DNA of 64,000 bases from CBDBON01 sp965208395 (GCA_965208395.1 CBDBON010000003.1:1364001-1428000); one strand, 5' to 3'. Positions 52,247 to 61,199 are shown, counted from the first letter of the stretch. Made by a program: numbers and translations. The notes: generated by a model not told the origin, from the sequence alone.

Positions 52247-53236
52247 GTGCCGGGCATAGTCGTACTTGGTGAGGTTGACGACGGGCAGATGCAGCCGGTT
52301 ACGGCGGAGCTTCTTGCCGCCGGACGCAGGCTGCAGGAGACGCTGGGTGGGGACGTCGGCGCTGCGCTGCTGGGCGGGGAGTTGGGAGACGCCGCCGCGT
52401 CCGCCTTCTCTCATGGAGCGGACGTGGTCTACGCGGTGGAGGACCCGCTGCTGGAGGAGGCTTCCGCAGACGCCGTGGTGGCGGCGCTGCGCGAGGTGTG
52501 CCGCCGCGTCGAGCCCGACGTCGTCCTCGTCGGGAGGAGCGTGGTCGGGAGGGACGCGGGGCCGAGGCTGGCCTTCAGACTGGGCGTCGGAGTCGCCCAG
52601 GACTGCATCGACATCACTGCCGACCCCGAGACGATGCGCGTCGTGGCGACGCGGCCCACCTACGGCGGCAACGCCCTGGCGAGGGTGACGTTTCCGGGCT
52701 CCGGGCCCCAGGTGGCGGTCGTCAGGCTCAAGGCCTTCGAACCGCTGGATCCGGATCCCGCCCGCGATGGACGGGTGGTGACGATAAATGCGGAGCTGGA
52801 TGCCTCGGTAGTACGATCCCGCCTGGTGGAGACGGTGCGGAGCGAGTCGGAGGGCGTGCGCCTAGAGGATGCGCCGGTGGTGGTGAGCGGCGGACGCGGG
52901 CTGGGCGGCCCCGAGCCGTTCGAGGTGCTAGAGGATCTGGCGCGCGTGCTTGGAGGCGCCGTCGGAGCCTCGCGCGCCGTCTGCGACGCCGGCTGGCTGG
53001 ACCACGGCTACCAAGTCGGACTTACCGGAAAGACGATCACGCCCGACCTGTACATCACGGTCGGCATATCCGGCGCCAGCCAGCACATGGCCGGATGCTC
53101 CGGGGCGAAGCACATCGTGGCCGTCAACCGCGACGCCGACGCGAACATCTTCAAGTCGGCCAGCTTCGGAGTGGTCGGCGACTGGAGCAAGGTAGTTCCC
53201 TCCTTCCTGGAGACTGTCAGGGAGCTGGTCGACTAG
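52247..53236 (+). CDS. etfA: Electron transfer flavoprotein alpha subunit
   Basis: A 329-residue EtfA. The N-terminal domain holds the partner interface; the FAD-binding C-terminal domain has VVSGGRGLGGPEPFEVLEDL, GASRAVCDAGW, QVGLTGKTITPDLYITVGIS and GASQHMAGCSGAKHIVAVN, ending with DANIFKSASFGVVGDW. GTG start after GAGGAGG. No ETF:quinone oxidoreductase or acyl-CoA dehydrogenase is in the window, so its electron partners are elsewhere. Confidence 0.95.
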   Translation: MPGIVVLGEVDDGQMQPVTAELLAAGRRLQETLGGDVGAALLGGELGDAAASAFSHGADVVYAVEDPLLEEASADAVVAALREVCRRVEPDVVLVGRSVVGRDAGPRLAFRLGVGVAQDCIDITADPETMRVVATRPTYGGNALARVTFPGSGPQVAVVRLKAFEPLDPDPARDGRVVTINAELDASVVRSRLVETVRSESEGVRLEDAPVVVSGGRGLGGPEPFEVLEDLARVLGGAVGASRAVCDAGWLDHGYQVGLTGKTITPDLYITVGISGASQHMAGCSGAKHIVAVNRDADANIFKSASFGVVGDWSKVVPSFLETVRELVD

Positions 53237-53260
53237 GCCGTCCCCCGGAGGAGCGGCGTT

Positions 53261-53701
53261 TTGACGGACGACGACTTCGGAGACGATCTCGACGAGATCG
53301 TCAGAAACATCGACGCCGCCGAAGTGATCTCGATCTTCTTTCCGACGCTCCGGCGGTCCGTCGTCATAGACATACGCACGAACGAGCATGACGGCGCGTT
53401 GGTGCGTCTGATGCCCATGGTCGCCTCCCCGCAGGAGAGGCTGCGGAGCTTGAGGCGACTGCGGCCGAGCTTCCCCAGGGTCCAGAACCTGGCGCTAATC
53501 CCCTGGCCCAGGTACGTCGAGAGCCTCGTCAGGCTGGGGGTATGGGCACGGGTCGTTTCCCGCCTGGAGGCGGAGGGACAGGAGGCGGCCGCGGCCGAGT
53601 GCGGGGAGGTGCTGAGGGAGCTGCAGGCCGTGGAGAAGGCCGAGATGGCGTCGGTGGTCAGGGGCGAGAACTACCACACCATCTGGTCCGACGGGGGGTA
53701 G
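53261..53701 (+). CDS. Hypothetical protein linked to etfBA
   Basis: A 146-residue soluble protein not recognised. It starts at TTG with GGAGGAG seven bases upstream, 24 bases after etfA, so it belongs to the operon. The N-terminus is acidic (TDDDFGDDLDEIV), then VISIFFPTLRRSVVIDIRTN, a Leu/Arg-rich middle with SLRRLRPSFPRVQNLALIPW and a helical Glu/Ala-rich end. It could be an ETF-associated accessory factor, but that rests only on position. Confidence 0.7.
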   Translation: MTDDDFGDDLDEIVRNIDAAEVISIFFPTLRRSVVIDIRTNEHDGALVRLMPMVASPQERLRSLRRLRPSFPRVQNLALIPWPRYVESLVRLGVWARVVSRLEAEGQEAAAAECGEVLRELQAVEKAEMASVVRGENYHTIWSDGG

Positions 53702-53737
53702 CGTCGCGCCGGTGTGAGCAGCTGCGGGACCCACTGA

Positions 53738-54112
53738 CTATCGAACGGCGTTCACTTCGAGCTGCACGCCCTCGTGTTGCTGAATCCTGCTGATGACCTC
53801 GAACAGGTTGCGGGCGTGGGGATTGCCGGACGGACCGAACATGCGCATCAGACTCTTGGGCGGCTTGTTCGTGAGGGAACCGAGCTCCTCGAATCCGATG
53901 GTCGCGTTGATGTAGTCGCGCAGCACGATCTTGCCCGCATCGACGTCCCCGGCGAGCAGGCACTCGACGCCTTCCTTCAGCAATCCTTCTCGGAATGCGG
54001 AATCGCGCTTGGCGCGGGCCTGCACGGTCTCCTTGAAGCCACGAGTGAGCGGCGTGGGTTCATACCTCCTGCTGCTTGCGGCACTTGTACCCTTGCCAGA
54101 GCTCACGGGCAT
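53738..54112 (-). CDS. HigA-type addiction-module antidote / transcriptional regulator
   Basis: A 124-residue protein of the probable addiction-module antidote group (COG3636-like). FKETVQARAKRDSAFREGLL, ECLLAGDVDAGKIVLRDYIN, GFEELGSLTNKPPKSLMRMF and FEVISRIQQHEGV follow the family exactly; the HTH is around 75-100. The usual RelE/HigB-type toxin is absent. Instead the gene overlaps the end of a nuclease-like gene by 10 bases. The N-terminal 25 residues, overprinted on that gene, are atypical. It may be a controller for the nuclease gene. Confidence 0.82.
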   Translation of the reverse strand: MPVSSGKGTSAASSRRYEPTPLTRGFKETVQARAKRDSAFREGLLKEGVECLLAGDVDAGKIVLRDYINATIGFEELGSLTNKPPKSLMRMFGPSGNPHARNLFEVISRIQQHEGVQLEVNAVR

Positions 54113-54957
54113 CCTCGATGTCCCTCTGCCGGCGGGAAATATCTGGTCTCCAGGTAATCTAGGTATTCTGAGTCAGCCTGCTCGGAGTCCCTGAGCGATT
54201 CAAAGACCTCCTGATAAGTGAACGCCTTGAACCTGATTTCGTCCCCCACCCGTTCGTCGAAGAGGTTGACTTCCCTTTTGTGTGCTTCCGGCCTCTCTCC
54301 GGGCCAGTCGTAGTACAGGTAATAGAGACTGAACCTGTCGCCTAGCTGCGTGGCTAGCCCAAGAGCGTGCTTAAGGAGCTGCCGAAGGTCCAGGTACTCG
54401 AACCGCTGTCTGCCACCATGGCATTCTTCAGCCCAGAGTTCTTCTGCAAGCGTCTGGCAGGCGGTCAGACCCTTACCTCCCCAAAGACCGCTGGACTCGG
54501 GGAAATACGCTGGCTTGAAGTGGGACTTGCCCCTAGTGGAACGCTTCAAGTACTCGGTGAACTTGGCCTCAACCCCAACGACGAAACCGGTGCTGCAAGT
54601 TATCGCTACATCGAGATGCGGCGGAGTGCCACCCAATCCGGTAGGGAATTGTGCCTCGAAGCACAATGAACACCCGTCTTCAGTATCAATACCCAATGCC
54701 GACAGAAGGGGTGTCTTGTCCCTGTCGGTCCAGTAGTCGAAGAAGTTGACAGCCAGCGCCGAGGATGAGTGCAGGGCTCTCATGTGCCCACTAAGTTCTG
54801 AGCCGGCTCCGCTTTCGAAGCCTTGTCGTGCGCGGGCCGAAAGAGGTCGCCACAAGTTGGCATCGACCTCCCGCACATAGCCGCGTGAGTCGAAGGGAAT
54901 TCCCTTCGACTTCGCCCAATCCTGCTGTGCCTTCTCTATTTCTTCTTCAGCGCCCAT
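54103..54957 (-). CDS. PD-(D/E)XK restriction-endonuclease-like protein (PGN_0703-like)
   Basis: A 284-residue protein resembling the PGN_0703-type putative restriction endonucleases. The catalytic set is visible: E101 in CFEAQFPTGLGG, D116 in TPPHLDVAIT and E130-x-K132 in VVGVEAKFTEYLKRS. ALHSSSALAVNFFDYW (61-76) is the family's N-terminal motif. ATG at 54957, 13 bases after the EF-G stop, with weak ribosome-binding site. No methyltransferase is nearby. Codon and base use look less GC-rich than its neighbours, suggesting transfer. Start and biological role are inferred. Confidence 0.75.
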   Translation of the reverse strand: MGAEEEIEKAQQDWAKSKGIPFDSRGYVREVDANLWRPLSARARQGFESGAGSELSGHMRALHSSSALAVNFFDYWTDRDKTPLLSALGIDTEDGCSLCFEAQFPTGLGGTPPHLDVAITCSTGFVVGVEAKFTEYLKRSTRGKSHFKPAYFPESSGLWGGKGLTACQTLAEELWAEECHGGRQRFEYLDLRQLLKHALGLATQLGDRFSLYYLYYDWPGERPEAHKREVNLFDERVGDEIRFKAFTYQEVFESLRDSEQADSEYLDYLETRYFPPAEGHRGCP

Positions 54958-54970
54958 CCGGTTCCGGAAG

Positions 54971-57022
54971 CTAGACGCGGGCTTCGCTCTGTTCCTTCGT
55001 CGTCTCGACGACGCGGGCGATGAGGTGTTGGGGCACCTCTTCATAGTGATCGAACTCGATCGTGAAGGAGCCGAGGCCCTGGGTCTGCGAGCGGAGCTCT
55101 GTGGCGTACCGCAGCATCTCGGCCTGCGGCACCTCGACCTCGATGGCCGACGTTCCGTCGCCGAGCGGGACCATCCCCTGTATGCGTCCGCGGCGGCTGT
55201 TGAGGTCTCCCATCACATCGCCCGCATACTCGTCCGGCACCGTGATCTCGGCCTTCATAACGGGCTCCAGCAACGAGGGGCGGGCCTGCTCGATGCCCTT
55301 GGTGATGGCGTGGGAGCCGGCGATCTCGAAGGCGATGCCGGAGGAGTCGACCGAGTGGAAGCTGCCGTCGACGAGAGTCGCCTTGATGTCTATGACGGGG
55401 AATCCCGCCACCACACCCTCCGGGAGCGCCTTCTGGATCCCCTTCTGGACGGAGGGGATGTACTCCCTAGGCACGGCCCCGCCGACGACCTTCTGGTCGA
55501 AGGAGAAGCCCGCGCCCCTCTCCATGGGCTCCAGATCGAGGAAGACGTGTCCGTACTGGCCGTGGCCTCCCGACTGCTTCTTGTGCTTGTACTCGACCGT
55601 CGTCGGGACGCTTATTGTCTCCTTATAGGCCACCTTGGGGGTCTCCAGGAGGATCTCCACTCCGAACTTCCTCTTGATCTTCTCGGCGGCGACATCGACG
55701 TGCGTGTCTCCAAGCCCTCCAAGGAGCACCTCCAGGGTGTCCGGCTCCCGGTCGAGAGAGATGCTCGGGTCCTCTTCGACGATGCGGGCCAGAGAGCTGG
55801 TCATCTTGTCGACGTCCGCCTTCGACTTGGGATAGACGGCCATCCGGTAGACGGGATGAGGGAACTGCATACCGTCCACGACGAGCGGGTTGTCCTTCTG
55901 TCCGAGGGTATCGCCGGTCAGCACCGACGAGAGCTTTGAGACTCCTCCGATGTCTCCGGCGACGACGGCCGCCACGGGTGACTGCTCCTTGCCGCGGATC
56001 TCGAAGAGCTGTCCGATGCGCTCCTGCTCCGACCTTGTGGCGTTCCATGCCTGGCTGTCGCTCTCGAAAGTGCCTACGAACACTCTGAAGAATGAGAGCT
56101 TGCCGACGAAGGGGTCCGCGGACGTCTTGAAGACGAGGGCGCACAGAGGGCCAGAGGGATCGGCCGACAGCGCCGTCTCTTCACCTGAGGAGGGAGTCTT
56201 CACACTTTCGGCCGGCCGGTCAGCGGGAGACGGAAGGTAGTCTACTATGGCGTCCATCAGCTCCCTTGTGCCGGCGGCAGAGGGCGACGCGCCCACCAGG
56301 ACCGGAACGATGCTGCCGTCGGCGACGCCCTGCCTGAGGCCCGCCGTGATCTCGGCCTGGGTCAGCTCCTCGCCTTCAAGGTACTTGGTCGCGAGGTCGT
56401 CGTCGGCCTCGGCGACAGCCTCTATCAGCCGCTCGCGAGCCTCCTCCACCTCGTCCGACATCGAGTCGGGCGCCTGGCTGCCGGGGTCAAGCAGATTGAC
56501 GACGCCTGAGAAGCTGGACTCCGCGCCGATGGGCAGCGCGACCGCTATGCATTGCCGTCCGAACCGGTCGATTATCGACGACAGGGCTCGGCCGAAGTCG
56601 GCGTTGTCCCGGTCCATCTTGCTGACGAATATGAGCCGGGGCAGCCCCCGGTCGTCGGCCAGCTTCCACATCTGCTGCGTGCCGACCTCGACCCCCGAAG
56701 GTCCGTCCACAACGACGACCGCCGCGTCCGCCACCCTCACGGCGGAGGTCACCTCGCCCCTGAAGTCGGCGTATCCCGGCGTGTCGAGGAGGTTGATCTT
56801 GTGAGACCTCCAAGCGTAGGGCAGTATGGCGGTCTGGCTGCTGCTCTGACGGCGCACCTCCTCCGGCTCGAAGTCGGACGCGGTGGTGCCATCTTCGATC
56901 GTACCTATCCGGGAGGTGACTCCCGAGGCGTTCAGCATCGCCTCCGCGAGAACGGTCTTGCCCGCACCGCTGTGTGACAGCAGCACCACGTTGCGCAGCT
57001 TGTCGGTGGTGATGTCGGGCAT
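54971..57022 (-). CDS. Elongation factor G-like protein (EF-G2 type)
   Basis: A 683-residue translational GTPase. G1 is SHSGAGKT instead of the AHIDAGKTT of canonical EF-G, G3 is DTPGYADF and G4 SKMD. Domain II, III, IV (SGGHGQYGHVFLDLEPMERG) and V (SRRGRIQGMVPLGDGTSAIE) follow. The altered G1 and 683-residue length fit the EF-G2/FusA-paralogue group rather than the housekeeping fusA of the str operon. ATG start preceded by GGGAGGAG. The REase-like gene follows after 13 bases. Confidence 0.9.
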   Translation of the reverse strand: MPDITTDKLRNVVLLSHSGAGKTVLAEAMLNASGVTSRIGTIEDGTTASDFEPEEVRRQSSSQTAILPYAWRSHKINLLDTPGYADFRGEVTSAVRVADAAVVVVDGPSGVEVGTQQMWKLADDRGLPRLIFVSKMDRDNADFGRALSSIIDRFGRQCIAVALPIGAESSFSGVVNLLDPGSQAPDSMSDEVEEARERLIEAVAEADDDLATKYLEGEELTQAEITAGLRQGVADGSIVPVLVGASPSAAGTRELMDAIVDYLPSPADRPAESVKTPSSGEETALSADPSGPLCALVFKTSADPFVGKLSFFRVFVGTFESDSQAWNATRSEQERIGQLFEIRGKEQSPVAAVVAGDIGGVSKLSSVLTGDTLGQKDNPLVVDGMQFPHPVYRMAVYPKSKADVDKMTSSLARIVEEDPSISLDREPDTLEVLLGGLGDTHVDVAAEKIKRKFGVEILLETPKVAYKETISVPTTVEYKHKKQSGGHGQYGHVFLDLEPMERGAGFSFDQKVVGGAVPREYIPSVQKGIQKALPEGVVAGFPVIDIKATLVDGSFHSVDSSGIAFEIAGSHAITKGIEQARPSLLEPVMKAEITVPDEYAGDVMGDLNSRRGRIQGMVPLGDGTSAIEVEVPQAEMLRYATELRSQTQGLGSFTIEFDHYEEVPQHLIARVVETTKEQSEARV

Positions 57023-57189
57023 GTGTTGGCTCCTCCCTGACCGTGGCGTCGCCCCATTCTATTCAAAGGCGGGAGTGGGCGCAACGGCTCTGCGCTATGT
57101 TGAAAAGGTGCAGGGCGGCAAGTAGAGTTAGGCCGAACGGAGCCCACCGTTTTCCAGGGTGAATCATCCAATATAGAGGAGCTGTGCGT

Positions 57190-57465
57190 ATGAAGGTGTA
57201 CTGGAGGCTTACGAGGCGCGGCCAGAGGCTGGTGCTGGCCTCGGACGATGGGGAGCACGAGGAGGAGATCGGAGGCGTCCGGGAGACGAAGCGGGGCTTC
57301 GACGCCTTCGCCAAGACCTTCGGGTACGATCCCGGCCGGGCCCAGAAGGGGATCGGCAGCATGGAGGAGGCCAAGGAGTTCGTGGAGCAGTTCAGTCCGT
57401 GGGAACTGTACCAGGGCGGCCACGGCCTGACGGTGGAGACGGAGGTGCGGCCTGAGCTCAAGTGA
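57190..57465 (+). CDS. Hypothetical protein (91 aa)
   Basis: A small acidic-basic soluble protein, starting MKVYWRLTRRGQRLVLASDD. The ATG at 57190 is eight bases after AGGAG. The middle reads ETKRGFDAFAKTFGYDPGRA, then SMEEAKEFVEQFSPWELYQG. No family recognised. It is divergent from EF-G2 and 74 bases upstream of npdG. Confidence 0.65.
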   Translation: MKVYWRLTRRGQRLVLASDDGEHEEEIGGVRETKRGFDAFAKTFGYDPGRAQKGIGSMEEAKEFVEQFSPWELYQGGHGLTVETEVRPELK

Positions 57466-57496
57466 GGCTCCAGGGCGATTCTCTCTCTCATACCGA

Positions 57497-57521
57497 CCTT
57501 CTCCCGCGCAGGGGAGAAAGG
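57497..57521. repeat. Hairpin between hypothetical gene and npdG
   Basis: CCTTCTCCC and GGGGAGAAAGG pair with one bulge around GCGCA. It resembles a dispersed CTTCTCCC-type palindrome, lies just before npdG and may mask or set the 5' end of its message. Confidence 0.4.
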
Positions 57522-57539
57522 ACTTTGGGGTGTGAGCCT

Positions 57540-58184
57540 ATGCTGGGCCTGATAGGCGGGACGGGGCCGGAGGGCCGCGGTCTAGCGCTGCGCTTCGCGC
57601 TGGCGGGCGAGGACGTTCTCATAGGCTCCAGAGACGTTGGCCGCGCCGAGCAGGCGGCTTGCAGAATCCGGTCATATGAGGTGAAGGGATCGGTGGATGG
57701 CGCTCTCAACGTCGACGCGGCCCGCAGGGCCGACATCGTCCTGGTGGCGGTGCCGTACGAGGGCCATCGGGACACGCTGACTGCTCTTGGCGCCGCGCTC
57801 GCCGGCAAGCTTGTGGTCGACGTGGCGGCGCCGCTGGTGGTGGAGCGCGGCCGCGCCAGGGCGGTCCGGGTCGAAGAGGGGTCGGCGGCGCTCCAGGCGC
57901 GGAGCATCCTCCCCGACTCGACCGTGGCCGCCGCGTTCCAGACCATAAGCGCCAGGGACCTCCTGGTGCCGGACAGGACCATAGACAGCGACGTCATCGT
58001 ATGCGCCGACGACGGCGGCGCCAAGTCGACCGTCATGGGCCTGGTGGAGAAGATCGACCGTCTCAGGGCCGTGGACGGAGGGGGGCTTGAGAACGCCCGA
58101 TACGTCGAGGACTTCACAGCCCTTCTGCTGAACATCAATCGCATCTACAAGGCTCACTCCTCTCTAAAGATCGTGGGGGTCTGA
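57540..58184 (+). CDS. npdG: NADPH-dependent F420 reductase
   Basis: A 214-residue NpdG-like protein that exchanges hydride between NADPH and coenzyme F420. MLGLIGGTGPEGRGLALRFA carries the dinucleotide motif GGTGPEGRG and LIGSRDVGRAEQAA the NADP phosphate-binding SR. AAAFQTISARDLL and GGGLENARYVEDFTALLLNI are typical of the family. I use the ATG at 57540; the longer open frame overlaps repeat sequence. The LLM oxidoreductase at 2811 is a possible user of reduced F420. Confidence 0.92.
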   Translation: MLGLIGGTGPEGRGLALRFALAGEDVLIGSRDVGRAEQAACRIRSYEVKGSVDGALNVDAARRADIVLVAVPYEGHRDTLTALGAALAGKLVVDVAAPLVVERGRARAVRVEEGSAALQARSILPDSTVAAAFQTISARDLLVPDRTIDSDVIVCADDGGAKSTVMGLVEKIDRLRAVDGGGLENARYVEDFTALLLNINRIYKAHSSLKIVGV

Positions 58185-58188
58185 CCCG

Positions 58189-59403
58189 GTGAAGCCTCTA
58201 AGCCTGATCGCGCTCGCAGCCGCTCTCCTTACGGGCGCCGTCTCATACGCGGCGCCCAGCCCGGACCTGTCGGGCCCGATCCGGCCGGTGTCGACCACGA
58301 CGGAGATCAACTTCCCGGACGAACTGGTCATAAGGCTACAGGTGGAGGCGGACGAGGAGATAAGGGAGATCACCGTCTTCTACAGGCTGGGACGACAGAA
58401 GACCACGATCTACGGCTATCCGAGCTTCACTCCCGGCACCCGCGTCGAGACCGAGTTCAGGATCAGCACCGGCGGCGCCAAGTTCCTGCCCACGGGCGTT
58501 GACATGGAGTACTACTACGTCGTGCGGGATGCCGCCGGAGGCAGGTTCGAGAGCGAGCGCACCGTCATCGAATACAAGGACCCGGCCTTCGACTGGCAGA
58601 GGGCGCAGGAGGGCGAGCTGGCCATTCTGTGGCACGACCGGCCGCGGCGCGACGTCGAGCGGGTGCTGGACGATGTGGCGCCCAAGATAGAGGAGATCAA
58701 GAGCCTGTTCGGTCTCGATGAGGTCGGCGTGATGAAGGCGGTGATCGTCAACAGCAGAAGAGAGGCTCGGCAGAGCTTCCCGTTCATAAGCGAGGCGGCG
58801 GCGTCCGGCCACCTGTACGGAGGGTTCGCATTCGGCGAGATGGGGGTCTTCATCCTTCACGGCCTCTATCCGAACGGCATCATCCACGAGATGGCGCATC
58901 TGCTCCTCCACGAGGCTATCGACTCGCCCCTCGCCAGGGTCCCCTCCTGGCTGAACGAGGGGCTGGCCATGTACTTCGAGGAGGACTCGGCGAACCGCCA
59001 CCCGGAGCTCGCGAGCGCGCAGCGTAGAGGCGACCTGCTGCCCCTGCGGTCGATGTTCTCTCAGCCTGGCAGGCCCCGTGACGTCCACCTTTTCTACGCG
59101 AAGTCCCGGAGCGTCGTCGGCTATATGATGAACGAGCATGGCACCGACGCCATGACCGATCTTCTTGCGAGGCTCGACGGGGGGAAGAGCATCGAAGAGG
59201 CGGTCCGCGCCTCATACGGGATGAGTCTCGACGAGCTGGACAGACGGTGGGAGGCCTATCTCACGGGAGAGGCTGTCCCGCAGCGGGCGATAGATCCGCT
59301 CTCCTCGGCGACGACCTTCATGATTGCCGGGGCGGTCGCGGTGACTACTGCCGTGCTCGCTTTTCGGTGGCTCAGAGGCATCGTGACGCAGGCGGACCGG
59401 TAG
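58189..59403 (+). CDS. Secreted peptidase-MA-like metalloprotease with C-terminal anchor
   Basis: A 404-residue protein with a signal peptide (KPLSLIALAAALLTGAVSYA, cleaved near residue 22), a beta-rich N-terminal domain (25-140) and a gluzincin/peptidase-MA-like domain. Its zinc motif is HEMAHLLLHEA, with the glutamate in SWLNEGLAMYFEE as likely third ligand. A transmembrane helix near 370-390 (FMIAGAVAVTTAVLAFRWL) would anchor it outside the cell. GTG start four bases after the npdG stop, so it is in the npdG operon. Confidence 0.82.
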   Translation: MKPLSLIALAAALLTGAVSYAAPSPDLSGPIRPVSTTTEINFPDELVIRLQVEADEEIREITVFYRLGRQKTTIYGYPSFTPGTRVETEFRISTGGAKFLPTGVDMEYYYVVRDAAGGRFESERTVIEYKDPAFDWQRAQEGELAILWHDRPRRDVERVLDDVAPKIEEIKSLFGLDEVGVMKAVIVNSRREARQSFPFISEAAASGHLYGGFAFGEMGVFILHGLYPNGIIHEMAHLLLHEAIDSPLARVPSWLNEGLAMYFEEDSANRHPELASAQRRGDLLPLRSMFSQPGRPRDVHLFYAKSRSVVGYMMNEHGTDAMTDLLARLDGGKSIEEAVRASYGMSLDELDRRWEAYLTGEAVPQRAIDPLSSATTFMIAGAVAVTTAVLAFRWLRGIVTQADR

Positions 59404-59497
59404 GCTCTTCTGCTGGACGGCACCGCCTGATCGCGACGGCTCCGCGCAGTCGCAGCCGTGATATGATGGGCGCGTCCTGGTGGAGGTGCACGGCTGG

Positions 59498-60310
59498 ATG
59501 GCGGACGAGTCACACGTAGAGGTACGGGGGCTGAGCCAGGTATTCTCGTCCGGTCGACAGACACTCGCCGCGCTTGACCGGGTCGACCTGTCCATCGATA
59601 AGGGGTCCTTCGTCTCGATAGTCGGGCCCAGCGGCGGCGGAAAGACGACCCTGCTGCGCGCTATCGGCGGTCTCCTGTCTCCGACGGCCGGCAGCGTTCT
59701 GATCGACGGGAGACCTCCGGCCAGCGCGCAGCGCAGGAAGAGCATAGGGTTCGTCTTCCAGAGTCCGGCGCTCCTGCCGTGGCGGACCGTGATCTCGAAC
59801 ATCCAGCTGCCTCTACAGGTGAACAGGGGCGCCTCCGATGACAGAGCAGAGGATCCCGAGCGGCTCCTTGACACCGTCGCCCTGGAGCGGTTTAGGGACT
59901 ACTACCCGCACCAGCTCTCCGGGGGAATGAGGCAGCGGGTCGCGCTGGCCAGAGCGCTGGTGCTGCGGCCCGATCTGCTGCTGATGGACGAGCCGCTCGG
60001 CGGGCTCGACGAAATCACCCGCGGAGCGATGCGCTACGAGCTGCTGCGGCTGTGGGAGCTGTCGAGGCCGACGGTAATCTTCGTCACCCACAGCATCGGC
60101 GAGGCGGTTATGCTGTCTGACCGCGTCGTGGTCCTCTCCTCGCAGCCGGGAAGAGTGCTGAGGCATGTGAAGGTGGATCTGCCCCGCCCACGGACGGAGG
60201 AGATGGAGTTCGCCGACGACTTCCTGTCTCTGGTGAGGGAGCTCAGGCGGACACTGGAGATCGACCGGTCCGCCGCGCCGTCGAGCCAAGGGCTGGACAT
60301 CCGGCCGTGA
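59498..60310 (+). CDS. ABC transporter ATP-binding protein (SsuB/TauB/ThiZ type)
   Basis: A 270-residue import ATPase. Walker A GPSGGGKTT, Q-loop GFVFQSPALLPWRTVISNI, signature LSGGMRQRVALARALV, Walker B LLMDEPLGGLDEI and the switch region FVTHSIGEAVMLSDRVVVLS are complete. The ATG at 59498 starts a sensible protein; an upstream GTG adds six residues. It is followed by a permease (GTGA overlap) and a binding protein: a nitrate/sulfonate/taurine/HMP-type importer. Confidence 0.92.
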   Translation: MADESHVEVRGLSQVFSSGRQTLAALDRVDLSIDKGSFVSIVGPSGGGKTTLLRAIGGLLSPTAGSVLIDGRPPASAQRRKSIGFVFQSPALLPWRTVISNIQLPLQVNRGASDDRAEDPERLLDTVALERFRDYYPHQLSGGMRQRVALARALVLRPDLLLMDEPLGGLDEITRGAMRYELLRLWELSRPTVIFVTHSIGEAVMLSDRVVVLSSQPGRVLRHVKVDLPRPRTEEMEFADDFLSLVRELRRTLEIDRSAAPSSQGLDIRP

Positions 60311-61155
60311 GGCTGGTGCGGAGGCCCACCTCTTTCGACACCCCCGGACGCGGCGCGTACGGACGGATGTCCGAGGCGCTGGGAAACGCCGTATCTCTCG
60401 TCGGCTACCTGCTGCCTGCCGCCGCGGCCCTCGTCGTGGTGGCGGTCGGTTGGGAGGTGTGGACCCGCGCTGCCGACATCAGGCCTTACCTGGTGCCGCG
60501 GCCCTCGGTGGTGCTCGACCGTCTGCTCGGAGATGTTGGCTTCTTCGCCTCACACGGCGCGACGACCTTGTTGGAGGCGACGGCCGGCTTCGCGCTGGGC
60601 ACCCTGGTGGCCCTCGCCGGCGCCACCGCCATGGCCCACTCACGCCTGATGGAGAGGGCGCTGTTTCCGGTGGCGGTCCTGGTGAAGGTCACGCCGCTCG
60701 TGGCCTACGCGCCGCTGTTCGTGATCTGGTTCGGCTTCGGGTCGATGCCCAAGGTGCTGGTGGCGGCGCTAATCACATTCTTCCCGGTCCTGGTCAACGC
60801 GATGATCGGATTCAGGTCGGTAAGCCCCGAGACGCTCGATCTGCTGAGATCTCTGAGGGCGTCGAACAGGGAGATATTCCTCAAGCTGCGCGTGCCCAGC
60901 TCGCTGCCCTACCTGTTCGCCGCCTTTCGCATATCGATCCCGCTGTCGGTAATCGGCGCGACCGTGGGGGAGTACTTCGGCGGAGGCGACCGCGGCCTAG
61001 GGAGCGTGATCGTCGTCGCACACTACGACCTCGACATGCCGACCCTCTTTTCAGCCGGGCTTACGCTTGCCATCATAGGGATAGGACTGACGATACTGAC
61101 CGCTTACGCGGAGAGGCGCGTGCTGTTCTGGCATGACTCCTCGATCGTGACCTGA
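60307..61155 (+). CDS. ABC transporter permease (SsuC/TauC/ThiX type)
   Basis: A 282-residue permease with six helices. The EAA-like loop reads DLLRSLRASNREIFLKLRVP followed by SSLPYLFAAFRISIP, typical of binding-protein-dependent importers. GTG start overlaps the ATPase stop. It should form the homodimeric membrane channel for the importer. Confidence 0.9.
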   Translation: MRLVRRPTSFDTPGRGAYGRMSEALGNAVSLVGYLLPAAAALVVVAVGWEVWTRAADIRPYLVPRPSVVLDRLLGDVGFFASHGATTLLEATAGFALGTLVALAGATAMAHSRLMERALFPVAVLVKVTPLVAYAPLFVIWFGFGSMPKVLVAALITFFPVLVNAMIGFRSVSPETLDLLRSLRASNREIFLKLRVPSSLPYLFAAFRISIPLSVIGATVGEYFGGGDRGLGSVIVVAHYDLDMPTLFSAGLTLAIIGIGLTILTAYAERRVLFWHDSSIVT

Positions 61156-61199
61156 GCGCGGACATCGGATTGAATTAGATGGCTCGGGAGAGTTGCCGT

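Noticed and set aside
54103..55044. Start of the nuclease-like gene at 55044
   Set aside because: This would overlap the end of EF-G2 by 74 bases with an Arg/Ser-rich, domain-free extension; the ATG at 54957 begins the recognisable protein.
57462..57539. N-terminal extension of npdG by 26 residues
   Set aside because: The sequence is the palindromic repeat at 57497-57521; the family begins at MLGLIGGTG.
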